This document shows, one piece after another, positions 1-11,610 of a stretch of 64,000 nt of DNA (within the stretch, counting starts at the first letter, position 1; each line of letters begins with the position of its first letter). The stretch comes from Perca fluviatilis (taxonomy: Eukaryota > Chordata > Actinopteri > Perciformes > Percidae). A program made the translations under genes and the position numbers. The DNA is taken from NCBI RefSeq assembly GCF_010015445.1, contig NC_053119.1, positions 26,416,383 through 26,480,382 on the forward strand, written 5' to 3'. Under the pieces are notes generated by a model. It was not told the origin of the DNA. It saw only the letters and a list, made by a program, of their open reading frames with translations, and made no database searches.

Positions 1-461
1 TTATAATAATAATCTAATAATCGAAAACGAGCAAATGAGTCTGAGATTCCCATACTGTCTATGGAGATTCCACGTTGCACGGCGTTCGACTAGTCATGAC
101 TGGTTTCCAAAATGGCTCCCGCAAGTAAACATGAACGCGACTGTCTTTATAATCTCTTTTTAATAAACTATCTGTACACTTACAATGTTGTCAATGCTTC
201 GGTTCACATTTAGGGACCCTAATTATGCTAATGTTAACATGTGGTGATATTTCGAGCCTTTTTAGTGGTATTAAATAACGTTTTAATTTGTGTCCCTATG
301 CCCCATATATTAGCATTGTAAGCTAACCAGCGGTCCGTGGTAGCCTCGTCAAAGCTCCAAACTCATTTGATTAGCATGAAAACATGTCCCGGAGAGCGAC
401 AGAGTAGGTACACATCAGTTAATAACCCCTAGGTTCGTTTTGCGCCGGAATTGTCCTTTAA
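1..461. mobile_element. Right part of a TTAA-type miniature DNA transposon (cut by window edge)
   Basis: The block ends on the right in CCGGAATTGTCC followed by TTTAA, with TTAA at 458-461. I recognise this as the inverted terminus of a common teleost miniature element, whose other end would begin TTAA then AGGACAATTCCGG. That left end is not in the window, so the terminal repeat cannot be verified here. The interior is AT-rich with no coding signal. Other TTAA-flanked elements in this window (11611, 19243, 47354, 52512) make the class plausible. Family assignment is from memory and uncertain. Confidence 0.4.
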
Positions 462-590
462 GTTTAACTACTAATGTTAACTAGCATTTTAGTTAGCAAT
501 AATTAGCCTGTGCCTATGTTATCTCCTTACATATACCTAGGCTCTCCGTCTCTGCAAGATTTGGAATGATTGAGATTTCTCTTGGCACAG

Positions 591-890
591 CTACCAGAAG
601 ACTTACAACTTTTAGACAGGTTGCTCACGTCACATCTATATCGGCAAGCTCAGTTGGAGGCTGCGCAGTAACACTCAGCCATCACCGGAAAAGTGCTTCT
701 AATAGACTTCACTGGTCTGCGTCCAGAGCAACAGGATCTGTTGGTTAATTTATTTAACTGTCTATGATGGATATTAGGCTTCAACAGCGAAATGCACTGT
801 GATGCTACAGGAATGTATGAGAAGGAAATCGAGTTAGCTGATTCTGAACGAACTCGTCTTAGAGATGAACGTATTCCAATGCATTTTTAG
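591..890 (+). pseudogene. Decayed coding-like frame with splice-acceptor-like start and poly(A) signal; unknown product
   Basis: One frame runs from 591 to TAG at 888-890 (99 codons) with only two internal stops: TAA at 669-671 (perhaps once CAA) and TGA at 765-767 (perhaps once CGA). The residue mix looks protein-like, for example LPEDLQLLDRLLTSHLYRQ near the start and EIELADSERTRLRDERIP near the end. The sequence just upstream (574-590) is a pyrimidine-rich tract ending in CACAG, like a splice acceptor. AATAAA lies at 893-898, directly after the stop. Together these resemble a terminal exon or a retroposed 3' end that has lost function. I do not recognise the protein. Two stops in 99 codons is below the random expectation but not decisive. 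Confidence 0.25.
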
Positions 891-1134
891 TCAATAAAAT
901 GTTAACACAATAGTACATATTTGACCATTCATTTTTTGACATTTTAGGGGAAGCTGAACTTCGAAATGTAATCTAATGTATTTAAATGGGAAGCATATGT
1001 CGTGGTCACAGCACGTCTACGGTAGCGAGTAGTATGAAATGCCGAAAATCCGCGTAAGGAGATTGGTTGGGGTGGTGGATGGGTCAAACAATTCCGGACT
1101 TTCACACCGGTGTGGCGTTTTGTTTCCCCGTTAA

Positions 1135-1512
1135 CCATCCCGTTATTGTCGCGCATTCCCTGCGGCCGTCTCCCTGCGTTTTAGGTGTCCTTTCCACGTT
1201 GTTTTTTTCCTTAGCCCAACCTCCGCCATCCCGTTTTTGTTGCGCGTTCCCCGCGGTCGTGTCCCAGCGTATGAGGCGTCCTCCCCCGCGGCCGTTTCCC
1301 GGCGTTTTAGGTGTCCTTTCCACGTTGTTTTTTTCCTTACCCGAACCTTCGCCATCCCGTTATTGTTGAGCGTCACCCACGGCCGTCTCCCGGCGTGTGA
1401 GGCGTCCTTTCCCCGTTGTTTTTTTCCCAAACCCAACCTCCGCCATCCCATTATTGTCGCGCGTCACCCGCTGCCGTCTCCCGGCGTGTGAGGCGTCCTC
1501 CCCCGGGGTGTG
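1135..1512. repeat. GC-rich minisatellite, 91-bp period
   Basis: The unit starts CCATCCCGTTATTGTCGCGC. Unit starts lie at 1135, 1226, 1352 and 1443. Spacings are 91, 126 and 91, so the second unit carries a 35-bp internal duplication of the CCGTTTCCCGGCG/GTTTTAGGTGTCC type. The fourth unit is partial. The array is flanked by two similar short sequences, GGTGTGGCGTTTTGTTTCCC (1110) and GGTGTGGTGTTTGCTTTCCC (1506). It is much richer in G+C and CpG than its surroundings. Open frames of 79-102 codons on both strands across it are by-products of the repeat. Confidence 0.9.
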
Positions 1513-1531
1513 GTGTTTGCTTTCCCCATGA

Positions 1532-1899
1532 ATCTCCCTATAGACCATTTCGTGCTGGCCACCACAAAATAAACGACAAAAACGTCCCCGTGAACACATA
1601 TCAATAGATTAAAAATACGTGACCATTTCACAAACTGCCGTGAGACTGGGTTGGCACCTCACATGAAGTTGGCAACTCCTATTAAGGAACCTATTCCTGT
1701 GAAAGTCAAGCGGCATCAGACTTGTGTCCATCCTCGGGTGGGAGGAGGTTTGGGGTTGTAAAAACAAAAACAAAGAAATTAACTGAAAAAAATTGCCACA
1801 TAGTCATTTAATTCCATATTGATACAAAAATAGTGCAGCTATAAAGGTAAAACTGAATTTGAAATAATTTGGTCATTTGCCTACAGTAGAGGGAATAAT

Positions 1900-1901
<2 letters not shown>
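1532..1901. other. Single-copy stretch, nothing recognised
   Basis: No coding signal, inverted repeat or known repeat is apparent. It has a few A-rich runs near 1760-1790. Confidence 0.5.

Positions 1902-1941
<40 letters not shown>
1902..1941. repeat. (TG)n microsatellite
   Basis: About 20 uninterrupted TG units. Confidence 0.97.
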
Positions 1942-1943
<2 letters not shown>

Positions 1944-2104
1944 ATGAGGCAGAGTGTGTTCGTGTGAGTTGTGGGAAGCCCAGGAAGAGAAGAGCTGAGT
2001 GTTTGGGAAGTTGCCATTAAGACGCAAAGCAGAGACGTCTGAGGTAGGCTAATGACCTTACATGGATCTGTGTTTGGCAAAACTTTACAAAATGTGGGGT
2101 GGGG

Positions 2105-2131
2105 CACACACACACACACACACACACACAA
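2105..2131. repeat. (CA)n microsatellite
   Basis: About 13 CA units; about 80 bp before a TG tract of opposite orientation. Confidence 0.95.
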
Positions 2132-2205
2132 CTCCTCAAACAGATCTTTGACAAGGTTTATAGTGGAGTTGGGGGACTCTTTGGGGTTGCAGTGTTTAGT
2201 TTTAG

Positions 2206-2210
<5 letters not shown>

Positions 2211-2245
<35 letters not shown>
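2211..2245. repeat. (GT)n microsatellite
   Basis: About 17 GT units. With the CA tract at 2105 it could pair as an inverted repeat. Confidence 0.95.
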
Positions 2246-2249
<4 letters not shown>

Positions 2250-2352
2250 ACAATTCCAGATCAGCCATCGTGATTTCAAAACGTGGAGTGGAAATGCAGG
2301 GAGTGTCCGTCAATGGACGTATACCTGATCTTGATTTTCTGATGCACTCCTT

Positions 2353-2378
2353 CTGTATCTGTATCTGTATCTGTATCT
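2353..2378. repeat. (CTGTAT)4 hexanucleotide repeat
   Basis: Four perfect CTGTAT units plus a partial fifth. Confidence 0.9.
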
Positions 2379-4283
2379 TCTGAATATAGACCTCCTCTCC
2401 ATCCCTACCAGTACAGATGCAATTGGCGAGGCTAGCAACAGAGAGGAAACAGGGCATATCACACCTATGATCATCTTGCTGCAGATGATGGGCATGACTT
2501 TTGGATTGTTGGTTTTTGAAGGTTTATATAATTTTGGGGGCGAAGCAGAACCTCCTGCATAGGCAATATTCTCAACTTTCAGACTGCCCATATAGCACTT
2601 TTGAGAGAGCGTACTTTATAGTGGCCTTTCGGGCACTTTTAGACCAACAATAGCACCCTGGCCACAAAATGCATGGGGCTGCATTGTTGTTGTTGTTGGC
2701 GTGGTACTACAGAGTACAGGTAAAGGATATGAAATCTGCAATCACTCATTGTAAAGCAAGCAGGGAGCAGGATTCCTCCTTCTGCAGCGGCACCCCAGCT
2801 ACGCAAATACAGTGGTCTCACTGAAATGAATGAGGACGCCTACTGTGCTTTTTGCCACAGTGCCATTTCAGTCTGAAAGAGCTCTTCTCGCATGCAGGCT
2901 TGGGCACGACGGTCTGATTTCCCGTGGATATTAAAGAGGATTTCCGCTTTGCAGACATCTTTTTGGTAAAGTGTGGCCCAGGGGTTAGAGGCCCACCTTA
3001 GACCCAGCTGCGTCCGTTTTCCCCCTCTCCCTCCCTGGGCATCCTCTCCAGGATGCCAACCCTGACACAAACCTGCCTGTTATTCGGGATGTACTTTTAT
3101 CAGCTGCTGGGCCAGTGAGGTTTAAATATGAGACAGGATGTGTTTTTGTCCCTTTTTTGTTTTGCCTGATCTGTTTTTCAAGAGCTTTCTTTGCTCCAGT
3201 CTGTTGGTTGGCTTTCCAGGATTTTTTTTTTTATTCTATTATAGATCTATTATGAGGAGAGGTGTTGAGTTTTCCAAAAGGATGCGTTTACCAGTTCATG
3301 GCTCTGGATTGTCACGTACTTACAGAAGTGGCAGCTGTGAAATGAAACATCACTGCCAAGACACAAGCATGACATTTATTTTTGTGACTTTTTGGCATGC
3401 CACTGCATTCCCTGTTCAGAGCAGGATCATAGGTTGAATGGAAAATCACAGACAAAAAAGTTGCTGAGTTCATGTTGCTACTGAGCACTTTGCTTCCACT
3501 TCCTTGCAGCGACCTGGTCAACTTACCCCGGCCTTGACAAATTCTCCTTCCTGATTTGGAGTGACCTTCAAAATGTATTAATTGAGTCACACCCAATCCG
3601 CAATGGAGAACACCAATACCAGTTCATTGACTTTTTCCTTTAATAAGATTACATTTCCCCTTGTCATTTTGTCCAGTAATTGATTCCATTAAAATATAGA
3701 TAAAAAACAAAACAGAAAGCACTTAACTCAAGCACAATGAAAAGGTGATAATACACAAATTTGAGCAAATCAAAACATTTACGTTTGCTTAATTAGTTTG
3801 GCCAGTTCTCAGGTTTGTGAAAGTTTGTTTTTCATACATGCCAAATAAACCTAAGCAAAAGTGCTATTTGTAACCATGTTGGACTCTGATCTTAAAATAA
3901 AATATCTGTTACATGTAACTATATTATTTTAATTGTGCTTTTCAAACACGTATTACTGTACAAGAGCACAATTATACACAATTATATTTCATGCAGCTTT
4001 TCTCCAGATAATGTGGTTAAACTGTCCCACTTCCTATATGTGGTTTCTTGTTAGCCCTAGTTTGTGCCTCTTATTTATTATCATTATATTCAAGTTACAT
4101 AACTAAGCATCTGGCTTTCTGAAAAATAAAAAACAGGTGATCCTTGTTCTGAAGGTATTTCAAGAATCCTTACAGCCATCTGTATAAAAGCATATGTTGC
4201 GCAATAAAACGATTGAAACCATTTTTCCGACTTGCAACTCCTACATGATAATCCTAAATACATCCATGGTCTCTGAAACCCAT
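2379..4283. other. Single-copy stretch, nothing recognised
   Basis: Only low-complexity runs (a short TTG repeat near 2684, a T-run near 3223) and AT-rich DNA after 3600. Open frames here are under 100 codons and show no domain. Confidence 0.5.
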
Positions 4284-4500
4284 ATTGACATCATTTTCTG
4301 TACCTTCCAAGACCAAATTACAGTTGAAAAATAAAGCGGTTTTATGATGTGACAATGCTGCGGTTAATGTTTGGTTAGGTTTAGGCAAAAAAAAAGTGTT
4401 TGTTTAGGTTACGGGGAAACATCGTAGTTTGGTTTGAGAAAAACTTATAATTTGTTAAGGTTAAGGGATTTTTGTCGTCATGGTTACAGTAATAAACACA
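4284..4500 (+). repeat. Diverged interspersed repeat with GGTTAGGTTTAGG core, copy 1
   Basis: It shares the order ATTGACATCATT ... GTTTGGTTAGGTTTAGGCA ... TTAGGTTA.GGG ... GTCATGGTTA with 56986-57180, and more weakly with 62590-62705. The three copies lie in the same orientation, so this is an interspersed repeat rather than simple sequence. Class unknown; no inverted ends seen. Confidence 0.6.
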
Positions 4501-4920
4501 TACTTACACTTGACATATGTCAAAAATAGAAATTAGTCATATTTGACTGTATTTAAAGTTTTCTATCACCTTTTCATACAAATTAAGGCTTTAATATTTT
4601 GTGCAACACAAAAAAATCAAGGAGATATGTCATCACCGGCTACCTGGATATAGGAAATGAGTCACAACTTAACTAACTTTAAACAAGTTAAAGATCCTCT
4701 TATCGTGGAGCAGATTTTTATCTACATGATTGGAGGACATTTTGAGGATTCTGGTAATACCTTTAGAACAGCAGTACATGTTGTTTAATGCCTTTTTTGT
4801 TACTTGTAATATTTCAGTGAAGAAGCTGACATGATATTCTTTTATAATCACTGTGCGATCCCCACTTTATTAGAGCATCAGCTAAAAGACAAAAATGAAC
4901 ATGTTTATTGAGTTATCCTC

Positions 4921-5045
4921 CTGGTGGGTCTGTTGGCTGAGAGTCCCACGTAGGACCTTTGTTGCATGCTATCCCCCTCATTTCCAGTCATTCCTGGCTT
5001 TCCATAAAGTATCTAGAACAAAAGGAAGAAAAAAATGCCTACAAA
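4921..5045 (+). mobile_element. Fragment of tRNA-derived SINE
   Basis: The stretch CCTTTGTTGCATGCTATCCC, then CCTCATTTCC and GTC, then CATAAAG and an A-rich tail ending AAAAATGCC, matches the body and tail of the widespread fish tRNA-SINE whose better copy lies on the minus strand at 59842-59979. The tRNA-like head (4921-4955) is badly decayed, with no clear B box. Confidence 0.5.
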
Positions 5046-5585
5046 AAAAATCAAAACCATAATGTAAATGTTTAGACTTTTCCATTTCATTCCAAAGTTG
5101 GACAATACCGGCACAAATCCTTGTCCGAGAAACAGCCCTACTCACTGACTCTAAATCAATACCAGTTGCAGTCTTGTGGTGTGGAACTTGACACCAAAAT
5201 AATGAACAGCCCCTGTCTTTAGCTTTTGCTCACGCTCAAACACACACCCTTACTCACGCATACATCATACCCATGGGGGACACCCTCAGGAAAAAACACA
5301 TCTCTTGCGCCCTGACGATTGGGCAGTGTGACTGGATAGTGGCAGGCGTTCATGGTGGGGATGGGGAGGGGGTTGTTTTTACAGGAACCACATGTTTTGG
5401 GGATGACTAGTGACTGCTGAGTATCTGTTAGCGTAGCTCCCTTCTGACAGCAGCCTCCAGTTGCCACAGGACCCAGTGACTTGTACTTTCCCTGATAAAG
5501 TCCTGCTTGTTTTTCCCGGGAAGCTCATGGAATTTAGGAATTTCTTTTCCCCAGCAAGTTGAGCTGTAGGAGCCAAGATGTACCT

Positions 5586-5591
<6 letters not shown>
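5046..5591. other. Single-copy stretch, nothing recognised
   Basis: No coding signal. It holds a short G-rich patch near 5350-5375. Confidence 0.5.

Positions 5592-5638
<47 letters not shown>
5592..5638. repeat. (CT)n polypyrimidine microsatellite
   Basis: About 23 CT units, flanked by CCCTCC interruptions. The open frames here (Arg/Glu repeats on the minus strand) are artefacts of the tract. Confidence 0.97.
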
Positions 5639-5642
<4 letters not shown>

Positions 5643-5654
5643 TCCCTCCTTCAT

Positions 5655-5760
5655 TCAATTTCAATTCAATTCAGTTCAATTTTATTTATAGTATCAATAA
5701 TATGAGTTCCCAATAACTCGTCTATACTTTAATAAGCCATGCCTTACCGGAGGATCTTAC
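5655..5760 (+). repeat. CAATTCAATTTTATTTATA-type interspersed repeat fragment
   Basis: TTCAATTCAATTCAGTTCAA followed by TTTTATTTATAGTATCAATA is the start of a repeat I recognise from many teleost genomes. The rest of the usual element is missing or diverged. Class not determined. Confidence 0.5.
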
Positions 5761-6090
5761 ATAACAATGTAAGCATGTGTATGAGCTTGGTCATTATGGA
5801 GTTTGTTCCTGTTTGTTGACTTTCATTAAAAAAATAAGAGAAATGTACGTTTATTTAAAGAAAATCAAACTTCAAACATCAAATAAACAACTTGTAACAA
5901 GTTATTGGGCAATTTGATTTTATCAAAATTTTCATATCTTACATCCATATGAAGATTGTTTTTTTTTAATGCAAAGGCAAGTTATATACAGAATTGTTGA
6001 TAGCAGAGAAACACTGGAAATACAATGTATTCCTTTGACATGTGATCAACGTCGTAACATATGCTTGCAGGTTATTATGGCTTATTAACT
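5761..6090. other. AT-rich single-copy stretch
   Basis: No gene or repeat structure seen. Confidence 0.5.
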
Positions 6091-6341
6091 CTGAGGAGGT
6101 TATGTTTTTTGGTTTGGTTTGTTGTCTGTCTGTTTGTCTGTCAGCAGGATTACGGAACAACCTCTTGCCCGATTTTCCTGAAACTTGGTGGAAGGGTGTA
6201 GCATGAGCCAAGGAAGAACCCATTCAGTTATGAAGCGGATCTGAATCCCGTGGCGGATAAACACATGTCTCACTTTCGCTAACGCTGGGAGACGGGCATG
6301 GCCTTGGCGGAGGTCTGCGCTCTCCGAGTGCCCTTCTAGTT
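6091..6341 (+). repeat. Unclassified interspersed repeat (GGAGGTTATG...GAGTGCCCTTCTAG), copy 1
   Basis: It starts GAGGAGGTTATG, continues through a GTCTGTCTG run, TCAGCAGGATTACGG, CAAGGAAGAACCCATT, and ends GGCGGAGGTCTGCGCTCTCC/GAGTGCCCTTCTAG. The same block order occurs at 56343-56651 in the same orientation. Copy 1 lacks about 90-100 bp present in copy 2. I know this family as abundant in fish but cannot assign its class; no terminal inverted repeats are evident. Confidence 0.75.
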
Positions 6342-6428
6342 TTAAATGTATTTTTTCACTTAGATGTTTTGCTCTTTCTATGTTTATTTTAAAAGCACTT
6401 TTGAGTAAAAACAACCAGATTTTACCTA

Positions 6429-6454
6429 TTTATTATTATTATTATTATTATTAT
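6429..6454. repeat. (TTA)n microsatellite
   Basis: About eight TTA units. Confidence 0.95.
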
Positions 6455-7492
6455 GACCATCCATAAAATTTAAATTGACCAACTCCTGGCCCATTTGTCT
6501 CTGTCTCTATTGTTGTACTGGACATGGGCCAGTGTGCTTCTCCTTCCATGCGTCTCCAGATAGAGCCGCTGTGGTTATCAGGTAGGAGGGCTTATGACCT
6601 CCCCTTCAACTCACCCGTATCACCCCGTACCCAGCAGGCTTCCCCAGATGCCCTCTCCCAGCTCTCCAGCTTCCCGAGGGGCTCTCGCTAGGCACTGGCG
6701 GGCTACTGTTGGCTGTTGGTGGATACGGTATCTATTGATGGCAGGCCCTGGAAAACATGTCTGAGTGAGACAGATAGGGAGAGGATGATGACTGAGATGT
6801 ATATAAAAAGGAAAGAGAATGAGAAAGATTTAGGATATAAGTAAAAAAGAGAGGAAGAGAAAAGAGAGGGGAAAAATCACGGGAGGGAACGAGAGAAGAG
6901 GGAAGCTAATTCAGGGGAAGATAAAGTGCCCCCTTTTCCCCCTCTTGTTTTTGACGGGCCAGTTGATGTTTTTTCTTTCCCTTCCCTTCTTTTTTTGACA
7001 CAGGCAGTCGAGACAGGATCACCCGAGTGAAACCACCTGGTGTGTCGCCCTCCCTTCCTACCCCCTTTTCCTCCAATATATGCACTCAGTGACCATCTCC
7101 GTCCATGGCTGCACGCCAGGTCACCTTGGCAACCCCACCCCATTAGAATGTGAGAGGAAATATTTTGCCCATTTTTATTATGTTTTTTTCTTTGCTGCTG
7201 ACGCTGTGCTTTTTTAATAATGCGTGTGTGTGCGTGCATGTGTGTATTTTTCTTAACTCTCCTTGTATCCCTTTTTCGGGGTAGGAGCATTAACATACCG
7301 CATATTCCCCTTCTTAGCACAGCGCGGGAGAGCAGGGAGAATGTGCAGCTTGCTTTAAGTGGAACTTTAAAAGTCACACAACATGCAGCTGGTCTTTATT
7401 ACTTCCCCTTTGGTTCATTGAAGCATAATTACATTCTGACTTCATCCCAACCTTAGCATGACCTCTGTCCTCCTGTCAGACACACTGGCAGC
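6455..7492. other. Single-copy stretch with a purine-rich tract
   Basis: Strongly purine-biased from about 6774 to 6905 on the plus strand. A 166-codon minus-strand frame (6877-7377) is the longest in the window, but it is Lys/Arg/Gly-rich, has no recognisable domain, and part of its composition comes from the purine tract. I do not call it a gene. Confidence 0.5.
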
Positions 7493-7661
<169 letters not shown>

Positions 7662-7925
7662 AATATATGCATGTTTGCCAACCACCAAACATGCAAACAT
7701 GGATATCACACATGCACATTGTGCATGCATGCATGCACACATACACATAAATGTAGGCACATTTACTCACACACGTAGAAACCCAAAATCCCACCTACAA
7801 ACAGCCAGACACAGACATTTAGCCCCAGTCTGAGCTGAGATCATACTGGACCAATATAATAGTGTAAGTAAGCCCAAACACAAATTGGGCTCCTGCTGGA
7901 AAACTCTGCTCCATGCGAGTTCTTG

Positions 7926-8000
7926 TTTGTGTGTGTGTGTGTGTGTGCGTTTGTGTGCGTTTGTCTGCGTTTTTGTGTGTGTGTGGATTTGTGTGTGTTT
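7926..8000. repeat. Imperfect (GT)n tract
   Basis: GT units interrupted by TTTGTGCG variants. Confidence 0.9.
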
Positions 8001-8262
8001 GAGGCTTGCAGGATAAAAATGAACCCCACCGACCCCGTCCCTCCCTCTGGTTTTCCTGTCCTCTGCTGTTCTAATTGGAAACGGTTGCTAATCAGTCACA
8101 AATTATGACTTTTCTTCTTTTTTTTGTCACTTTTCCATCCTCCTCCTCTTCGGTTCTGCTCTTTCTAGAAGGCGTGTCCACTCTCTCTTTTTCTCACTTT
8201 CGGTGAGTGGTGATGTTATTGGTTTTCCAGTCAGTCATTTTTCTTCTATTGTAATTATCAAA

Positions 8263-8587
8263 CAGGGTTTCCCCACATCAACGCGGCTAAGCCATGTCCT
8301 TCAGTAGGCCAACGATAAACAGCCACTCACCTGTAACGTGGTGAAAAGGGGAACGTCAAAATGAGGTTACAAAAGGTTGCGCAGAGCCAGTGTCTGCTTT
8401 TGTTACCCTAAAACAACATGGAGGACGGCCAGGTTAAGTGGGTGTTGGGTTCTATTGGGTACTCCAAAGTAGTTTGACGGGGACTAAGGGTATATCGGGG
8501 TTGTTTATGGGGTGATGCTGGACTGGGTGGGCTTGTTAAACATCATTAAGGCCTCCTGACATCACCGGTCTAATGTTTGGGAAACAC
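8263..8587. mobile_element. Possible small hAT-like non-autonomous element
   Basis: The left boundary reads CAGGGTTTCCCCACAT and the right boundary TTTGGGAAACAC. CAG.GTTTCCC ends are typical of one group of hAT transposons, and the match is about 9 of 11 positions. No convincing 8-bp target duplication is visible and there is no coding capacity. This could be coincidence. Confidence 0.3.
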
Positions 8588-9709
8588 AAAATGTCCCTGT
8601 GATGTGCCGATGCCATGCTACTCAACTCACAGCAAATATTTACCAGCACAAAAGCCGCACTGCTGGCAAGGCCAAAACAATACAGAGCCAAGTAATCTGC
8701 TTGATTACTCTTGGTTTATTCCATGACAGCCATTACAAAGATGTTCCTTCCTTCATCATATAGTTTGAGTAAAAACAGCCAAGAGACATCTATGCTGTAC
8801 TGTACATACAGTACGACATACGTGTTCTGATAGGAGCCCTGCATTGAAATCCTTGCTGAGATCCATCAATGTCATGCAATTAGTGGCACCAAAAAGGAGC
8901 CATGGAGTCATAAGCTGACATCATGTGGCATCCCCTCTTTGCCAAGTCTTTGTAAAATCATATCACTCAGTGTTATAAGATTATTATCATGCATGACAGA
9001 GACGTTGGGGTGCCCTGCCACTGTATTGTGTTCCAAAGTATCCATCAGGGTTTCCCTCAATTTAGAAATGAGATCATTTTCATATGGCAACATGATTCTA
9101 ACTTTAAACCAGGTTTGGTCCACTGTTTCCCACTCCACCCTTCAACCACACCAGGAATATCACTCACTCACTCGCCCTGTCTGAAAACACTTACTGTGTG
9201 TGAGTGCGCGTGTGAGTGTGCATGTGTTTGTGTGATTGCACATTACAGTATAAAAAAGTGAGCGTGTGGCAGTAAAATAGAGTGCAAGACTATCACACTC
9301 TCCAAATAAAACAGTGCGCAGATTGTGAGATGGAAAAGCCTCGGTCAGTGATGTCAGAAAGATTTTACACAGGATTCAGCTGTAAGGTCACTGCCCCAGT
9401 CATGGAACAGAGCTCAGCACACTTAAAGCTCTAAACCATTTCAGTGGCTCTTCCACCCTCCTCATATTTCTATCTCCACATTAAAAACACCCAAGGATTG
9501 ACTTATATATCAATTTTCACATCATTTCCGTGTTTTTTGTGAGGTCCTTAACGGGATTATGAGGATTAATATTCATGATCGCTGCTCGTCTCTTCTACCT
9601 GATGTCTCTGTGAAGATGGTTCTTACTATGTCAGTGTCCAACGCACGCATGTCCAAATTTAGCCACCTGCTACGGTTGGCTGATAATTTTTGATGGTGCT
9701 TTGTTGCTG
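8588..9709. other. Single-copy stretch, nothing recognised
   Basis: A degenerate TG tract lies near 9195-9240. No coding signal is convincing; open frames are under 91 codons. Confidence 0.5.
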
Positions 9710-9932
9710 ATGGCGGGTTACTATCAGAGTGAAGCAGCGCTACCTTGGACTGGTAAATGCATCTGTAACTGTGTTTGCCGTCTCCTCCTCTTCTTACGCC
9801 TCTTCTTCTTGTTTCTTTTCTTTCCTTATTCTATTTCAAGCATCTTACCACAGCCTGGGCCTGCTGCTGGGAGGAAAACACCGGATGAGTGTAAAGCCGG
9901 ATTTATTCTTCTCTGTCAGGGCGTTGCAGAGG
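9710..9932 (+). CDS. Candidate two-exon gene start, unknown product
   Basis: ATG at 9710 opens a frame reading MAGYYQSEAALPWT to 9751. A GTAAAT donor begins at 9753. The next 88 bp end in a long pyrimidine tract closing TTTCAAG at 9840, which is a good acceptor and a usual size for teleost introns. Joining 9710-9752 to 9841-9932 keeps the frame and continues through SYHSLGLLLGG and then VKPDLFFSVRALQR. A GTACGT donor follows at 9933 in phase 0. Without splicing the frame still runs 84 codons to 9964, but the intron part then becomes an unlikely Leu/Phe run. I do not recognise the protein and see no following exon. This is inference from splice signals and frame only. Confidence 0.2.
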
Positions 9933-9964
9933 GTACGTGTGAAGTGCTGCTGGAGCTGATGTAG

Positions 9965-11054
9965 TACACCTCCTCAAAAATATAATGACGTGTAAAGAGC
10001 GACGAAGATGTGAATTGTAATTGGTCAAGATAGGTTGCTTTCCACCAAGATGTTTCTAGTGTCGTTAGAGATTGTTTATTATGAATATTGAACAAGTTAA
10101 ACAAGAGCTTACCAAATTCCCTGCTTCTTTGATAATTACATTTTGTGATCAAGAGTAGCGATGCCTTGATCATCGCTCTCTATCACAAAGTGAAGGAAGA
10201 CATTTATTCATGATGACTTCAAGTAAATAAAGAATTCGCTCATAGTCTCTTTTTAGTGGCTTAGACAAATTTGTATGTTGTGATTCAGTGGAATTTCCAG
10301 AGCAAAGCCACTGTTCCCACCGTTACTCTCGTAGGGCACAGTGGGCGTGGTCTCCACACCAAATGTCACTCATGACAACTTCAATCAATGGCTCTGGGCA
10401 TGCAAACAATAAGCCACATGTAGCAACAGAAAAGGTAGAAATCCGTGAAAAGATTAAACTACAATTTACCAGAGCATCTCCACTACATCTTACACCCTTC
10501 TCTGCCCTTTGCCAGCAGGTGTAAACACAATTACTGTGGGTGTATGTTAAATGCACAACATGACCTGATAATGTGCAACGCATCCACCTATTGCTGTTGA
10601 GGTGCTACAGCATTTAGCAAAATCCTTAGCTGACTCTAAATAAATCCATACCTGAGACGATTTGTACTCCAATATGGCTGTGTATGTGTGGGTGTAAAGC
10701 GACTGCTGGTTTGAAAATGGTGACATCATCCTATGTGAGAGCATGATCTATTTACCCTCTCAGATATTTCCCTTGCTGCAGTAGTCGCCACAAAGAAATT
10801 ACGTGTTGGCGTATGCTCCCTCGACTAAGTTCAGTATCATGAGTCTACAGTAAGTAATTTGATCGATGACATGCTCTGTGTATGTCTGCACCTATAGGAC
10901 CATTTAAGGTTATGTGCTCATTTCCTTTTCTAAATGAATTTGATTTATTTTTCAAAGCCATGTACTTAATCTTTTCTTTATTCTGTTTCTGTTCTTTTTC
11001 CTCTCCATCCATTTTATTAAAATGAAAATACATCAATGTAAATCTAAGTGTCCG
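9965..11054. other. Single-copy stretch, nothing recognised
   Basis: No domain-bearing frame. An acceptor/donor pair near 10779-10848 bounds a segment closed in all three frames, so it is not a coding exon. Confidence 0.5.
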
Positions 11055-11610
11055 CCATAAACTGTAAAATAATGGACAAATCTTCCGGGTCTGAAAAGTG
11101 AAGCCAATGCGGAAATGCCTTAAACCTGCATTCTATCTAATTTCCAGCAGGGGAGCGACTCCACTGGTTGCAAAAAGAAGTTGGCTCGCATAGAAGTCTG
11201 TGGGGAAATTACCTTACTTCTCACTTGATTTATTACCTCAGTAAACATTTTCATAATAAGTTTATGGTCTCAATCATTATTTTCAATTTTTCTTTAATAC
11301 AGCATGATGTTCATTTAGTAAATTATGGCCCCAAGTATTTTAAAATAGATGATAAAGCAAGACATGCTTTAGGGCTACACGCTGACATGTCGATCATAAT
11401 AGAGGCTTAACAATGCATATCCATGGCACTGTGTACATGAAAATAGTGTGAAATTGTTTTTGGGTGTTGTTTCTGTTTTCATTTTAAACTTTGACTCTCT
11501 CACGTTTTCTCTTCCTGAAGTTAATTGGAACATGGTCACCTAAAAATGTCTTGTTTAGCATTTGGTAGCACCTTGCCAACCAAGTTCGCTAGCTGCTGCT
11601 AGCAGGTCAC

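Noticed and set aside
6877..7377. 166-codon minus-strand open frame, the longest in the window
   Set aside because: Low-complexity Lys/Arg/Gly-rich reading with no domain; much of it arises from purine-rich DNA.
10779..10850. Possible exon between TTGCTGCAG and ACA|GTAAGT
   Set aside because: All three frames contain stops, so no coding exon; evidence for a non-coding exon is lacking.
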